From positions 62,001-126,000 of the forward strand of contig JBEBXK010000007.1 of the NCBI GenBank assembly GCA_040391605.1: a stretch of 64,000 nucleotides of DNA, read 5' to 3'. Within the stretch, counting starts at the first letter, position 1. Each line of letters begins with the position of its first letter. The notes beneath the pieces are model-generated. The model saw only the letters and a list, made by a program, of their open reading frames with translations. It did not search any database and was not told where the DNA came from. Made by a program: the position numbers and the translations under genes. The stretch comes from Vulgatibacter incomptus_A. Its GTDB lineage: Bacteria > Myxococcota > Myxococcia > Myxococcales > Vulgatibacteraceae. Positions 16,869 through 25,395 of the stretch are shown here, piece after piece.

Positions 16869-17441
16869 CTACACCTTGATGTTCTTCAAGCCGGCCCAGC
16901 GGGGATCGGGGATGTGCCGATCACAGCCGCAGCTCCCCTCGTTCAGGTTCTGACCGCAGATCTGGCAGAGCCCCTTGCATTCCGCCCCGCAGACGGCGGC
17001 CAGCGGCATCGCCAGGAGGATCTGCTCCCGGATCATGGGGGCGAGGTCGACCTCCTTGCCGGTGTAGTAGATCCGGTCGGCCTCCTCGGGGAGGAAGGAG
17101 CCGGCGACCTCGCCGTCGCCCTCGTCGACCGCCGAGACGAAGGCGCTCTCCTCGCGCTCTCCCTCCACCAGATGGAGGAAGATCTGGACAGGCAACGTGA
17201 TCGCAGCGGCCGCCAGGCAGCGACGACACTCGGTGGCCAGCTCCATCTCCACGTCGCCCTCGAAGAGGATGTCCTTCTCCCGCACCCGGGAGAGCTGCGA
17301 GCGCAAGGTAGCCGGGCCGGTGGGCCGATAGCCCGACGGCGGATCGACCCGGAGGAGCTCCTCGAGCTCCGTCCCTGTGAACTCGCGCTCCAGGGGGAAG
17401 CCCCTCTCCTTGATTCGATCGACGTTGATCCTGATTTCCAT
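16869..17441 (-). CDS. DUF177 / YceD family protein
   Basis: 190 residues from MEIRINVDRIKERGFPLERE. The DUF177 hallmarks are the paired cysteine segments: ATECRRCLAAAAITLPV in the middle and CGAECKGLCQICGQNLNEG towards the C-terminus, plus acidic ESAFVSAVDEGDGEV between. YceD proteins are linked genetically to 23S rRNA accumulation and lie beside rpmF across bacteria. The ATG at 17441 is chosen because the upstream part of the open frame is not family-like. It is the first gene of the long minus-strand array, about 140 bp from the divergent phosphoribosyltransferase gene. Confidence 0.92.
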   Translation of the reverse strand: MEIRINVDRIKERGFPLEREFTGTELEELLRVDPPSGYRPTGPATLRSQLSRVREKDILFEGDVEMELATECRRCLAAAAITLPVQIFLHLVEGEREESAFVSAVDEGDGEVAGSFLPEEADRIYYTGKEVDLAPMIREQILLAMPLAAVCGAECKGLCQICGQNLNEGSCGCDRHIPDPRWAGLKNIKV

Positions 17442-17583
17442 GGCGTTTGGCTCAACAAAAAGCGTGGACGTTAGATGCCCGCTTCGCAAGGTGTCAAGGC
17501 GCAGCGACTGACGAACTTGGCCGCCTCTCCCTAACACCAAGGGGGGTGGTTTTGCGCACCATGCTCCCTATCTCAAAGATGTC

Positions 17584-18252
17584 ATGCAATTCTTTCGCGA
17601 CCGGATCGACGCGGGCGAGCAGACCGCCGCCCGCCTCCTCGACGAGCTTCCCGAGCTCACGGACCAGTCCCCCATCGTCTTCGCCCTCCCCCGCGGCGGT
17701 GTCCCCCTCGGCGCGATCGTCGCCAGGGCCCTCATGGCCCCGATGGAGCTGCTGGTCTCTCGCAAGCTCGGTGCCCCCTCACAGCCCGAGCTGGGCTTCG
17801 GCGCCGTGGCCGAAGGTGGCGGGCGTTACGTCGACGAAGACACGGTACGTCTCCTGGCCCTGAGCGAGGCAGAGGTGGACGCCGTGGCCGACGCCGAGGG
17901 GAGAGAGGTCGCGCGGCGGGTCGCCCGCTATCGGGGGCGGCGCCCGCTGCCGGAGCTGCCGGGACACGCCGCGGTGCTGGTGGACGATGGGATCGCCACC
18001 GGCGGCACCTGCCGGGCCGCGATCCTCTCCTTGCGGGCGCTGCGGCCCGATCGCCTCGTCCTCGCGGTCCCCGTCGCCGCGGCGCAGACCTTGCGGGAGC
18101 TGCGCCCCCTGGTGGACGAGCTGGTCTGCGTCGAGAGACCTGAGAGTCTCTGGGCCATCGGCGCCTGGTACCAGGACTTCTCCCAGCTCTCCGACGACGA
18201 GGTCCTCGCCTGGGTCCATTCGCCTGGGCCGGAGGCCCACGCACCCGAATGA
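17584..18252 (+). CDS. Phosphoribosyltransferase-domain protein
   Basis: 222 residues with a type I phosphoribosyltransferase fold. The PRPP-binding loop is VLVDDGIATGGTCRAAI (about 130-145), preceded by VFALPRGGVPLGAIVA near the N-terminus and LLVSRKLGAPSQPELGFGAV. Proteins of this kind are annotated only as predicted phosphoribosyltransferases; substrate unknown. No extra dienelactone-hydrolase domain, which some relatives carry. Its stop overlaps the start of the APH-fold kinase gene by 4 bp, making it the first of three coupled genes. Confidence 0.85.
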   Translation: MQFFRDRIDAGEQTAARLLDELPELTDQSPIVFALPRGGVPLGAIVARALMAPMELLVSRKLGAPSQPELGFGAVAEGGGRYVDEDTVRLLALSEAEVDAVADAEGREVARRVARYRGRRPLPELPGHAAVLVDDGIATGGTCRAAILSLRALRPDRLVLAVPVAAAQTLRELRPLVDELVCVERPESLWAIGAWYQDFSQLSDDEVLAWVHSPGPEAHAPE

Positions 18253-19388
18253 GAGGCGCGACGTCCAGCGGCGGATGCCTCCCCACGATCGGGGGCTGCT
18301 CCAACATCCCCCGCCCCCGCCAGGCCGAGCTCGAACGCTACCTCTCCGATCTTCGGGGCCAGGAGGTGCACGTCACCTCGATCGAAGACATCGGCGGTCC
18401 GGCGGGAGGGAAGTCCTACGGCTACGGCGCCCTCTACCGGGTCGAGCTGGAGGGGGAGGCGGACGGGCTGGTGGTCCACGCCACCGGCACGCGCGGCTTC
18501 GGCCACGAGCTCCTGGCGGACCATGCCTTCGACGCCCTACTCGCCTTCGAGACCTACGGCCGCCTGCCCCTCCATGTCCAGGCGATCGACGTAGGCGCGA
18601 TCCACGCAGACGGCCACCTCTCCACCCTGGCGGACGCCAGGGACTTCTTCCTGATCACCGAGTTTGCCCATGGAGCCCCCTACTTCCGGGAGCTCGAGTT
18701 CGCCGCGGTGCGCGATCACCCGCTGCCGGTGGAGATCGATCACGTGGACCAGCTCGCGAGCTACCTCGCGAAGATCCACGACGACAGACGCACGGCCCCT
18801 GAGCTCTACCGCCGGCGCCTGCGGGATCTCTTTGGCGGCGACGAGTGTCTCGCTGGCCTGATCGACAGCTTCGAGGGACTCCCTTCGGGCGGCTTCGTCG
18901 GGCCCCGGCGACTGCAGGCGATCGAGCGGCGCCTCGTCGACTGGCACCAGCGGATGCGACGCTTCGTCGACCGCCTCTGCCCGGTACACGGCGACTTCCA
19001 TCCCTGGAACATCCTCTTTCAGGACGACGAGCCCGTGCTCCTCGATCGGAGTCGCGGCGAATGGGGCGAGGCCGCCGACGACGTGGCGGCCCTGGCGATC
19101 AACTTCATCGGCTTCGCCCTGCCGATCCGGGGGCGCTTCGAAGGTGCCATGGAGGCGCTGTGGATGCGCTTCTTCGACCACTACCTCGAAGAGTCCGGCG
19201 ATCGGGATCTCGGCAAGCTGATCCAACCCTACTTCGTCTGGCGGGCCATGGTCCTCGCCTCCCCCGTCTGGTATCCCGACCTCTCCAACGACGTGCGCAG
19301 GATCCTCTTTCGCTTCATCGGCCGGATCCTCGAGGTCGATCGCTTCGACCATCGCGAGGTGGGCGCGCTCCTCGCCGGCCCCGAATGA
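18249..19388 (+). CDS. APH-fold small-molecule phosphotransferase
   Basis: 379 residues related to aminoglycoside phosphotransferase/choline kinase proteins. The catalytic loop is CPVHGDFHPWNILFQ (about residues 245-260) and the metal-binding segment is VLLDRSRGEWGEAADDVAALAINF. N-terminal EDIGGPAGGKSYGYGALYRVE takes the nucleotide-loop position and the C-terminal part is helical. The ATG overlaps the upstream PRTase stop; its own stop overlaps the next gene. The context of a PRTase and an APS-kinase-like protein suggests a metabolite kinase more than antibiotic resistance (inference). Substrate unknown. Confidence 0.82.
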   Translation: MRGATSSGGCLPTIGGCSNIPRPRQAELERYLSDLRGQEVHVTSIEDIGGPAGGKSYGYGALYRVELEGEADGLVVHATGTRGFGHELLADHAFDALLAFETYGRLPLHVQAIDVGAIHADGHLSTLADARDFFLITEFAHGAPYFRELEFAAVRDHPLPVEIDHVDQLASYLAKIHDDRRTAPELYRRRLRDLFGGDECLAGLIDSFEGLPSGGFVGPRRLQAIERRLVDWHQRMRRFVDRLCPVHGDFHPWNILFQDDEPVLLDRSRGEWGEAADDVAALAINFIGFALPIRGRFEGAMEALWMRFFDHYLEESGDRDLGKLIQPYFVWRAMVLASPVWYPDLSNDVRRILFRFIGRILEVDRFDHREVGALLAGPE

Positions 19389-19912
19389 GAGTCCGTCCAG
19401 CCGGGGTGCTCTGGGTCGCCGGCCGCCCCGCCGCGGGCAAGACCAGCCTCGCCGAACGGATCCTCGCGGTCCTCGACGCCCGGGAGATCCCCGCCACCCT
19501 CCTCGACTCCGACGAGGCCCGCGCGGCGATCACCCCCCGGCCGCTCTACACCGCGGAGGAGCGCCGCCTCTTCTACCGTGCCCTCGCCTACGCCGCCCGC
19601 AAGCTCTCCGATGCAGGGAGCGTCGCGGTGGTGGCCGCGACGCTCCACGATAAGGTCCTGCGGCGGGCCATCCGGACGATCTGCCCGGAGGTCTTCCTGG
19701 TACACGCAAAGTGCAGCTTCGCTACGGCGGCGGCGCGGGATCCGAAGGGCCTCTACGCCGACGCCCGGGAGGATCTCGCATCCACCCTCCCGGGCGTCGG
19801 CGTGCCGTACGACGAGCCGGCCGATGCGGCGTGGGAGGTGGAGACCGACGAGCCCGTGCCCCCTGCGCTCGTTCGAGCGCTCACCGACGCCTTCCTTGCC
19901 CGGATGAAGTGA
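19385..19912 (+). CDS. APS-kinase-like P-loop protein
   Basis: 175 residues resembling adenylylsulfate kinase (CysC). It has GVLWVAGRPAAGKTSLAERI (P-loop GxxxxGKT), then TLLDSDEARAAI where CysC has GDNxR, then RRLFYRALAYAARKLSDAGSV, FLVHAKCSFATAAARDPKGL and PGVGVPYDEPADAAWEV. The last two segments match CysC closely. No sulfate-activation gene (cysD, cysN) is adjacent, so sulfate activation is not the obvious role; it may phosphorylate another nucleotide or metabolite. Starts by a 4-bp ATGA overlap with the APH-fold gene. Confidence 0.8.
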   Translation: MRVRPAGVLWVAGRPAAGKTSLAERILAVLDAREIPATLLDSDEARAAITPRPLYTAEERRLFYRALAYAARKLSDAGSVAVVAATLHDKVLRRAIRTICPEVFLVHAKCSFATAAARDPKGLYADAREDLASTLPGVGVPYDEPADAAWEVETDEPVPPALVRALTDAFLARMK

Positions 19913-19960
19913 GTCCCCGAGGCGAATGCCCCCCGAACGGACCCGACTTCTGCTCGTCTC

Positions 19961-20015
19961 GGAGCCTGTGAAACGCGCGCTCCGCGCTACGGCTCCTTGT
20001 TTCGTTCGCTCGCGT
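19961..20015 (+). repeat. Dispersed hairpin element, copy B (hairpin core deleted)
   Basis: GGAGCCTGTGAAA is joined directly to CGCGCGCTCCGCGCTACGGC and then TTCGTTCGCTCG. Compared with copies C and D, about 40 bp is missing, and the missing part is just the inverted-repeat core. It lies between the APS-kinase-like gene and hsp20 (convergent). Confidence 0.8.
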
Positions 20016-20061
20016 CCCGCTCGCAGGGTCCCGACGCAGTTCGTACTTCACGAGTTCCGAA

Positions 20062-20514
20062 TCACGACTGGATCGGGATCGACTTCCCCTTGGCGCCCTC
20101 GCGCTTGGGGACGTGGACCTCCAGGATCCCGTCCTTCATCTCCGCCCGGATCCGATCTCGATCGATGGTGCCTGGGAGCGCGAAGGATCGGGTGAAGTGA
20201 CCAGAGACCGACTCCACCCGCTGGTAGTTCTCCTTCTTCTCTTCCTTGAAGAGACGCCGATGTCCCTGGAGGGTGAGGGTCGAGTCCTCCAGGCGGACGT
20301 CCACGTCCTTGAGCTCCATCCCCGGAACCTCCGCCCTGCAGACGATCTCCTCTTTGTCCTCGTAGATGTCGACCGCGGGCCACATCCCGTCGTCCCGCAT
20401 CGGGAGCGCCTCCCGGCTGAAGAGATAGCCCGCCCCAAGCGGCTCCATCGCCCGCTCGAAACGGCGGGTCATCGAGCGGAGGTCATTCATCGGATCCCAT
20501 CGGGTGATAGCCAT
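20062..20514 (-). CDS. Small heat-shock protein (Hsp20 / alpha-crystallin)
   Basis: ATP-independent holdase of 150 residues. N-terminal arm MAITRWDPMNDLRSMTRRFER, alpha-crystallin domain (about 43-135: MWPAVDIYEDKEEIVCRAEVP, then LTLQGHRR and FTRSFALPGTIDRDRI and DGILEVHVPK) and a C-terminal IxI-type motif (SIPIQS). The open frame extends upstream, but those residues are Arg-rich and unlike the family. The gene is convergent with the upstream kinase operon. I see no clear CIRCE element in front of it. Confidence 0.93.
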   Translation of the reverse strand: MAITRWDPMNDLRSMTRRFERAMEPLGAGYLFSREALPMRDDGMWPAVDIYEDKEEIVCRAEVPGMELKDVDVRLEDSTLTLQGHRRLFKEEKKENYQRVESVSGHFTRSFALPGTIDRDRIRAEMKDGILEVHVPKREGAKGKSIPIQS

Positions 20515-20665
20515 AGTCTCGTCCCTTCCACGGCGGCGCCATTGCCGACGGCGAGGAGGTAACCGCAACGGAGGGCGATCGAACATCCCCTTGGCGGGGC
20601 TCCTCGGAAGGGCGAGTCAGAGAGGTTGTGAGGAGGTCGGCTCGCGAACCGACATACCTGAGAGA

Positions 20666-20683
20666 TTGTGAATCAATTCACAA
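20666..20683. promoter_or_regulatory. Perfect AT-rich palindrome, possible operator
   Basis: TTGTGAATCAATTCACAA is two 8-bp arms around CA. It is conspicuously AT-rich in a GC-rich region and lies about 150 bp upstream of the hsp20 start. It could be a regulator site or a transcript hairpin; no T-tract follows. Confidence 0.4.
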
Positions 20684-20696
20684 AGTCCACGAGCCC

Positions 20697-20790
20697 AAGG
20701 CGAGCGAACGCTAGAAGGAGCCGTAGCGCGCAGCGCGCGTGAAAAAACCGCCCCCATCTTGCACGAGGGCGATTTTTTCACAGGCTCCGA
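20697..20790 (-). repeat. Dispersed ~95-bp hairpin element, copy C (complete)
   Basis: Read on the minus strand: CGGAGCCTGTGAAAAAATCG, a G/C loop region, GGGGGCGGTTTTTTCAC, then GCGCGCTGCGCGCTACGGCT and GTTCGCTCGCCTT. GTGAAAAAATCGCCC pairs with GGGCGGTTTTTTCAC to make a long hairpin. Same strand as the flanking DUF488 and hsp20 genes, so it could terminate DUF488 transcripts. Confidence 0.85.
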
Positions 20791-20861
20791 GACGCCGGGA
20801 AGAGGCACACCGCCTCGCCTGTCCTCCCCACCGACCTGGAGCGACGAGAGAGGAGGAACGT

Positions 20862-21248
20862 TCAGGGATGATGAGCGTGGCTGCCCGCTTGCTGAACCCT
20901 GCGCTGAATCTCCTCCGAGAGGACCACCGCCTGGTTATGCTCCTCGTCCTTGGCGCCGTAGACCAGGGTCACGGTCTCATGGGCCGCCCGATGGGCCAGC
21001 TCCTCCAGGAGCGGGTGGGCAGGCGGCTGGCCCAGCTCCGCCAGGTAGCGCGTGCGGAACTCCGGGTAGCGCGAGGGCACGTGCCCGAACCATTTGCGCA
21101 GCCCGTCACTCGGCGCGACCTCGCGCATCCAGGTGTCGATGGCGAGGCTCTCCTTGCTCTTGCCTCGGGGCCAGATCCGGTCCACCAGCACCCGATACCC
21201 ATCCGTGGGGGCGACCGCTTCGTAGGCTCTCTTGATGCGAATGCTCAT
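20862..21248 (-). CDS. DUF488 family protein
   Basis: 128 residues with the family pattern VLVDRIWPRGKSKESLAIDT, then WMREVAPSDGLRKWFGH and FRTRYLAEL, then VTLVYGAKDEEHNQAVVL. The biochemical role of DUF488 is not established. Small soluble cytoplasmic protein, single gene, divergent from dgkA with a 77-bp intergenic region. Confidence 0.88.
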   Translation of the reverse strand: MSIRIKRAYEAVAPTDGYRVLVDRIWPRGKSKESLAIDTWMREVAPSDGLRKWFGHVPSRYPEFRTRYLAELGQPPAHPLLEELAHRAAHETVTLVYGAKDEEHNQAVVLSEEIQRRVQQAGSHAHHP

Positions 21249-21325
21249 ACCAAAGACGATAGTCCCGATCGTGGTGGGATGCTCTCCCGCGCGTCGGAAG
21301 CGGCGCGGCGAAGGAGCGGCGTCCG

Positions 21326-21859
21326 ATGGAGCCGATCGGGATGAGAGAGCGCAGGCAGACCATCGTGCGCAGCTTCGCCTGTGCCCTCCGCGGCGTCGGG
21401 AAGAGCGTCGTCACGGAGCGTAATATAAAAATCCACGCATCCGCGGCGGCGCTGGCGTCGATCGCTGCCGTGGCCCTCGACCTCGACCGCGTCGAGATCC
21501 TCTTCGTCCTGGGCGCCATCGCCCTCGTCGTCGCCGCGGAGCTCGTCAACACCGCGGTGGAGGCCGCGGTCGACCTCGCCACCAGCGAGCTGCATCCGCT
21601 GGCCGGCGTCGCCAAGGACGCCGCCGCCGGCGCGGTCCTCGTCTGCTCCGGCTTCGCCCTCGCCGTCGCGGCCCTGGTCTTCGGCGACAAGCTCGCCCCC
21701 CTGCGGCTGCGCCCCGGTGGCCTCCCCTGGGCCATGGCCCTGGGCGCCTTCGCCTGCTGCGTCGCCGCCCTCGTCGCCAGAGCCATGCAGCTCCGCGCCC
21801 GAGAGGCCCGGCTGCCGCATCCACCCCCTGGCGAACCGGAGACCACCGCCCTCGAATGA
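21326..21859 (+). CDS. dgkA: Diacylglycerol/undecaprenol kinase (DgkA family)
   Basis: Small integral-membrane lipid kinase, 177 residues. N-terminal SFACALRGVGKSVVTERNIKIH, then membrane helices, with the catalytic and metal-binding pattern AELVNTAVEAAVDL and HPLAGVAKDAAAGAVL. A fourth hydrophobic segment near the C-terminus (MALGAFACCVAALVARAM) makes it longer than the usual 120-130 residues. GAAGGAG lies 9 nt before the ATG. Whether it uses diacylglycerol or undecaprenol cannot be told from the sequence. Confidence 0.9.
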   Translation: MEPIGMRERRQTIVRSFACALRGVGKSVVTERNIKIHASAAALASIAAVALDLDRVEILFVLGAIALVVAAELVNTAVEAAVDLATSELHPLAGVAKDAAAGAVLVCSGFALAVAALVFGDKLAPLRLRPGGLPWAMALGAFACCVAALVARAMQLRAREARLPHPPPGEPETTALE

Positions 21860-22184
21860 GGATCGCTCGCCGCGGCGGTGATCCCTGAACAGGGTCGGCC
21901 TCTGCGAGCCGGGCGCGCCCGTTCCCGGGACGAACCCTTCGCGCCCGACGAGCGTGAGAGCCTCGCCTTCGGCTCACCCGAGCTTGCGCGACCGGGCGTC
22001 CGCTGTTCGCTCGCAGACGATCTTCGACAGGCGCTGGAGACGTCACGTGGGGATGTACGTCACCGCGTCACCCGCCCCCACATTGTCTCGCTTCCAACGC
22101 GAAGTGTTCGCCAAAAAGGCGCGCTCTCCGGGATTCCATGCCATTCTCCCGGGCGAATTTCTCCGGGGAGGAAGAGAGCGTCAC
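21860..22184. other. 325-bp gap before histidine kinase
   Basis: The histidine-kinase frame is open back to 21954, so part of this could be coding if an upstream start is used (ATG at 22053 or 21954). The encoded residues there lack any family pattern, and I treat it as leader. No terminator, repeat or promoter is clear. Confidence 0.4.
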
Positions 22185-23492
22185 GTGGTCTTCACGACAA
22201 TCGCCATTCGCGACCGGCGGCGGATCGTCGCCCTCATGGCGCCCATCTTCCTCGCGACCGGGATCACGGACGTCATCCTCTTCGGCGGACTGGCCCCTGA
22301 GCCCCTCATCCTCCGACTGATCTGGGCCGCCGTCTTCCTCGCCGTCGCCTGGATCATGCCCCGCCTGGAGCCGGAGCGGCTGGATCACGTCGTGACGCTG
22401 ACGGCCCTGATCTGTGCGCTCTTCTGGTACCGCCTCGCCTGGCTCACGGGCGGCACCTCCAGCCCCTACTTCTACCTGACCCCCGCCCTGCCCCTGGTCT
22501 ACGCCGTGCTGGCGCCGGACAATCCTACGGCAAGCCTCGGCGCCGCTGCGGCGATCCTGGCCGGCGGCGTGCTGCTTTTTTGGCTGGAGGGCGCGGCCGC
22601 CGGGGCGATCGTCGTCTACCTCGTCATCGCCTCCCTCATGTGCGGCCTCGCCGTGGTCGGGACGCTGGTCTACCGGCGGCTGAGACACGCCGAGCTCGCC
22701 ATCGCCCAGGCCCATGAGCGGGCGCTCGAAGAGCTCGCGATCAGCGAGAACCGGCGGTTGAAGGCCGAGAAGCTGGCGCTCATCGGCAGGCTCTCGTCCC
22801 GCATCGCCCACGAGCTCAACAACCCGCTCGCCTTCGTGAAGTCCAACATCGACTTCCTCGACGCCGCGCCTGCTTGCACCTGCCACGACACCATCGGTCC
22901 CGTGATCGAAGACAGCCTGATCGGCATCGATCGCATCGAGAAGATCGTCTCCGCCCTCGACTCCTTCGCACGCATGGACGACGCGACCACGGAGGCCTGC
23001 GACCTCTCCGACATGGTCGCCGAGGCGGCCAAGCTCGCCAACCTCCGGACCCGAACGGTCGCCCGCCTGCGGATCGACGTCCCCCGCGACCTCCCTCCCG
23101 TGCAGGCCAACGCCGCCCAGCTCGTGCAGGTCCTCGTGATCCTCCTCCTGAACGCCGCCGACTCCATGGTGGAGAATCACATCACGATGGGTAATATCGA
23201 CATCCGTGGCAGCTCGCAGGGAGACAAGCTCACGATCACCGTGGAGAACGACGGCCCCGGCATCGCCGCGGAGATCCGTCCGTATATCTTCGAGCCCTTC
23301 TTCACCACCAAGTTGCTGGGCAAGGGCACCGGCCTGGGGCTCGCCCTCGCCCGCGAGTACCTCCAGCGGATCGACGCGACCATCACCCTCGACGACTCCA
23401 CCGGGGGCCCCTGCTTCCGGCTGATCCTCCCGGTCGCCGCCATGCGATCCGCCCCCATGGACGATCGCCCGCCCTCACACGCCGCCGCCTGA
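22185..23492 (+). CDS. Membrane sensor histidine kinase (orphan)
   Basis: Predicted 435-residue inner-membrane sensor. About six hydrophobic helices (residues 12-180) with short loops form the input region, then a coiled linker (HAELAIAQAHERALEELAIS), a HisKA domain with phospho-acceptor His209 in RIAHELNNPLAFVKSN, and an ATPase domain with N box LLLNAADSM, G1 ENDGPGI, F box FEPFFTTKLLGKGT and G2 GLGLALA. The GTG at 22185 is preferred: the frame is open further upstream without family similarity, and a purine-rich GGGGAGGAAGAGAG lies before it. No response regulator is adjacent. Confidence 0.85.
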   Translation: MVFTTIAIRDRRRIVALMAPIFLATGITDVILFGGLAPEPLILRLIWAAVFLAVAWIMPRLEPERLDHVVTLTALICALFWYRLAWLTGGTSSPYFYLTPALPLVYAVLAPDNPTASLGAAAAILAGGVLLFWLEGAAAGAIVVYLVIASLMCGLAVVGTLVYRRLRHAELAIAQAHERALEELAISENRRLKAEKLALIGRLSSRIAHELNNPLAFVKSNIDFLDAAPACTCHDTIGPVIEDSLIGIDRIEKIVSALDSFARMDDATTEACDLSDMVAEAAKLANLRTRTVARLRIDVPRDLPPVQANAAQLVQVLVILLLNAADSMVENHITMGNIDIRGSSQGDKLTITVENDGPGIAAEIRPYIFEPFFTTKLLGKGTGLGLALAREYLQRIDATITLDDSTGGPCFRLILPVAAMRSAPMDDRPPSHAAA

Positions 23493-23542
23493 GAAGGTCG
23501 GGCCACGGCCTCTCGACTCTCTACAGGCGAAGGCCCGTTCTC

Positions 23543-25171
23543 TTACGGGCTCTGGCGTAGCCCGGGGGCCTCGTAGCCGCTCGCGGCCACGTACTCGGTG
23601 TAGCCGGCGGGGAAGGAGCGTACGTCGCCGCCGTCCAACTCCAACACCCGGTTCGAGAGCGCGGCGAGAAAGTGCCGGTCGTGGGAGACGATCAGCATCG
23701 TCCCTTCGAATTGGCGGAGGGCCTCTACCAACATCTCCTTCGTCGCCATGTCCAGGTGGTTGGTAGGCTCGTCCAGGACCAGGAAGTTGGGCGGATCGTA
23801 AAGCATCTGCGCCAGCACCAGGCGGGCCTTCTCCCCGCCCGACAGGACCCGGCAGGGCTTGTCGATCTCATCCCCCGAGAAGCCGAAGCAGCCCGCCAGC
23901 GATCGCAACGATCCTTGCGATGCGCGGGGGAAGGAGTCCTGCAGCGTCTCGAAGACGCTGCGCTCGGGATCGAGGATCTCCATGGCGTGCTGGGCGAAGT
24001 AGCCGAGCTTCACGCTCGCCCCCACCACCACCTTGCCCTCATCCGGCGCGGCTGCGTCGGCCACCAGCTTCAGCAGCGTCGACTTTCCGGCGCCGTTCAC
24101 CCCCATCACGCACCAACGCTCCCCGCGCCGGATCAGCAGATCGAGGCCGTCGTAGATCCGCCGGTCTCCGTAGCCCTTATGAACTCCCTCGAAGCGGACC
24201 ACGTCGTCGCCCGAGCGAGGCCCCGGCTGAAAGTCGAAGTGCTGCACCTTGCGGCGTTTAGGCGGCTCGATCTTCTCGATCTTGTCGAGCTTCTTCACAC
24301 GCGACTGCACCTGCGAGGCCTTGGCCGCCTGCGCCTTGAAGCGTTCGATGAAGCGGAGCTCCTTGGCCAGCATGGCCTGCTGCCGCTCGTAGGCCGCCTG
24401 CGCCTGGCTCTCGTTCAGCGCCCGCTGCTGCTCGTAGAAGCCGTATCCACCCGAGTAGGTGGTGAGGGTGCCGCCGTCGATCTCCACGATCTTCGAGACG
24501 ATCCGATCCATGAACTCTCGATCGTGCGACGTCATCAGGAGGGCGCCCTGGTAGCTCTTGAGAAATCCCTCCAGCCAGATCAACGACTCCAGATCCAGGT
24601 GGTTCGACGGCTCGTCCAGGAGCATCGCGTCGGGGCGCATCAGGAGGATCTGCGCCAGCGCCACCCTCATCTTCCAGCCTCCGGAGAGCTCGGCTACGTC
24701 GCCGTCCATCATCGCCTCCGAGAAGCCGAGGCCCGCGAGGATCTCCCGCGCGCTCCCCTCCAGCGCGTAGCCCCCCAACTCCTCGAAGCGCGCCTGCACC
24801 TCTCCGAAGCGATCGATCAACCACTCCATCTCGTCGGCCCGCGCCGGATCGGCGAGGGCGTGCTCGAGCGAACCCAGCTCCGCCATCACCACCGAGACCT
24901 CCCCCGCCCCCGACATCGCCTCAGCCAGCGCGCTGCGGCCCTGCATCTCTCCCACCTCCTGGCTGAAGTAGCCGACGGTCACCCCGCGATCGATCGCGAC
25001 CTGGCCCTCGTCCGGCGTCTCCTGCCGCATCACCATCCGGAAGAGCGTGGACTTCCCAGCGCCGTTCGGCCCCACCAGCCCCACCTTCTCGCCCCGATTC
25101 AGGGTGGCCGACGCCTCCACGAAGAGGATCTGGTTGCCGTGCTGCTTGCTGATCGAGTCGAAGCGGATCAA
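23543..25171 (-). CDS. ABC-F family ATPase (ribosome-associated)
   Basis: 542 residues with two ABC domains and no membrane segments. First domain: Walker A GPNGAGKST (about 34-42), signature LSGGWKMRVALAQ, Walker B MLLDEPSNHLD. Linker of about 80 residues rich in charged helices (ALNESQAQAAYERQQAMLAK). Second domain: GVNGAGKSTLL, LSGGEKARLVLAQ, LVLDEPTNHLD. ABC-F proteins bind the ribosomal E site and act on stalled or initiating ribosomes; some give antibiotic resistance. I cannot assign it to EttA, Uup or a resistance subgroup. Confidence 0.93.
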   Translation of the reverse strand: MIRFDSISKQHGNQILFVEASATLNRGEKVGLVGPNGAGKSTLFRMVMRQETPDEGQVAIDRGVTVGYFSQEVGEMQGRSALAEAMSGAGEVSVVMAELGSLEHALADPARADEMEWLIDRFGEVQARFEELGGYALEGSAREILAGLGFSEAMMDGDVAELSGGWKMRVALAQILLMRPDAMLLDEPSNHLDLESLIWLEGFLKSYQGALLMTSHDREFMDRIVSKIVEIDGGTLTTYSGGYGFYEQQRALNESQAQAAYERQQAMLAKELRFIERFKAQAAKASQVQSRVKKLDKIEKIEPPKRRKVQHFDFQPGPRSGDDVVRFEGVHKGYGDRRIYDGLDLLIRRGERWCVMGVNGAGKSTLLKLVADAAAPDEGKVVVGASVKLGYFAQHAMEILDPERSVFETLQDSFPRASQGSLRSLAGCFGFSGDEIDKPCRVLSGGEKARLVLAQMLYDPPNFLVLDEPTNHLDMATKEMLVEALRQFEGTMLIVSHDRHFLAALSNRVLELDGGDVRSFPAGYTEYVAASGYEAPGLRQSP

Positions 25172-25395
25172 GGAGACCTCATCGCCGGAAGGTTCGTGGT
25201 GGCGTGGTCCCCCTTTCGCTTTCGATCGCCCCTCCCGTCAAGGGCATCCGCCCGATCCCCCCAACCCGCTCCCCCCGGGCGACACGCGCAGAGTCCCCTC
25301 TCCGGGCGCGACCTCGCGACGGGCTCGCAAGCGTGCTTGCTCGCCACCCAAGTGGTTGCCACCTCTTCCAGGTGCGCGAGTTCTCCTGGAGCAGC

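Larger units (their letters stand above)
20515..20861. other. 347-bp gap between DUF488 gene and hsp20
   Basis: Contains a perfect palindrome at 20666-20683 and, adjoining it, copy C of the dispersed hairpin element (20697-20790). The remaining 150 bp next to hsp20 should hold its promoter, but I cannot point to convincing -35/-10 boxes. Confidence 0.6.

Noticed and set aside
18249..19388. Aminoglycoside-resistance phosphotransferase
   Set aside because: Only the general APH fold is shown; it is coupled to metabolic-type genes and lacks specific resistance-enzyme similarity.
21900..22020. A possible sixth copy of the dispersed hairpin element
   Set aside because: Only scattered words such as CTCGCCTTCGGCTC match; no hairpin core or ordered tail.
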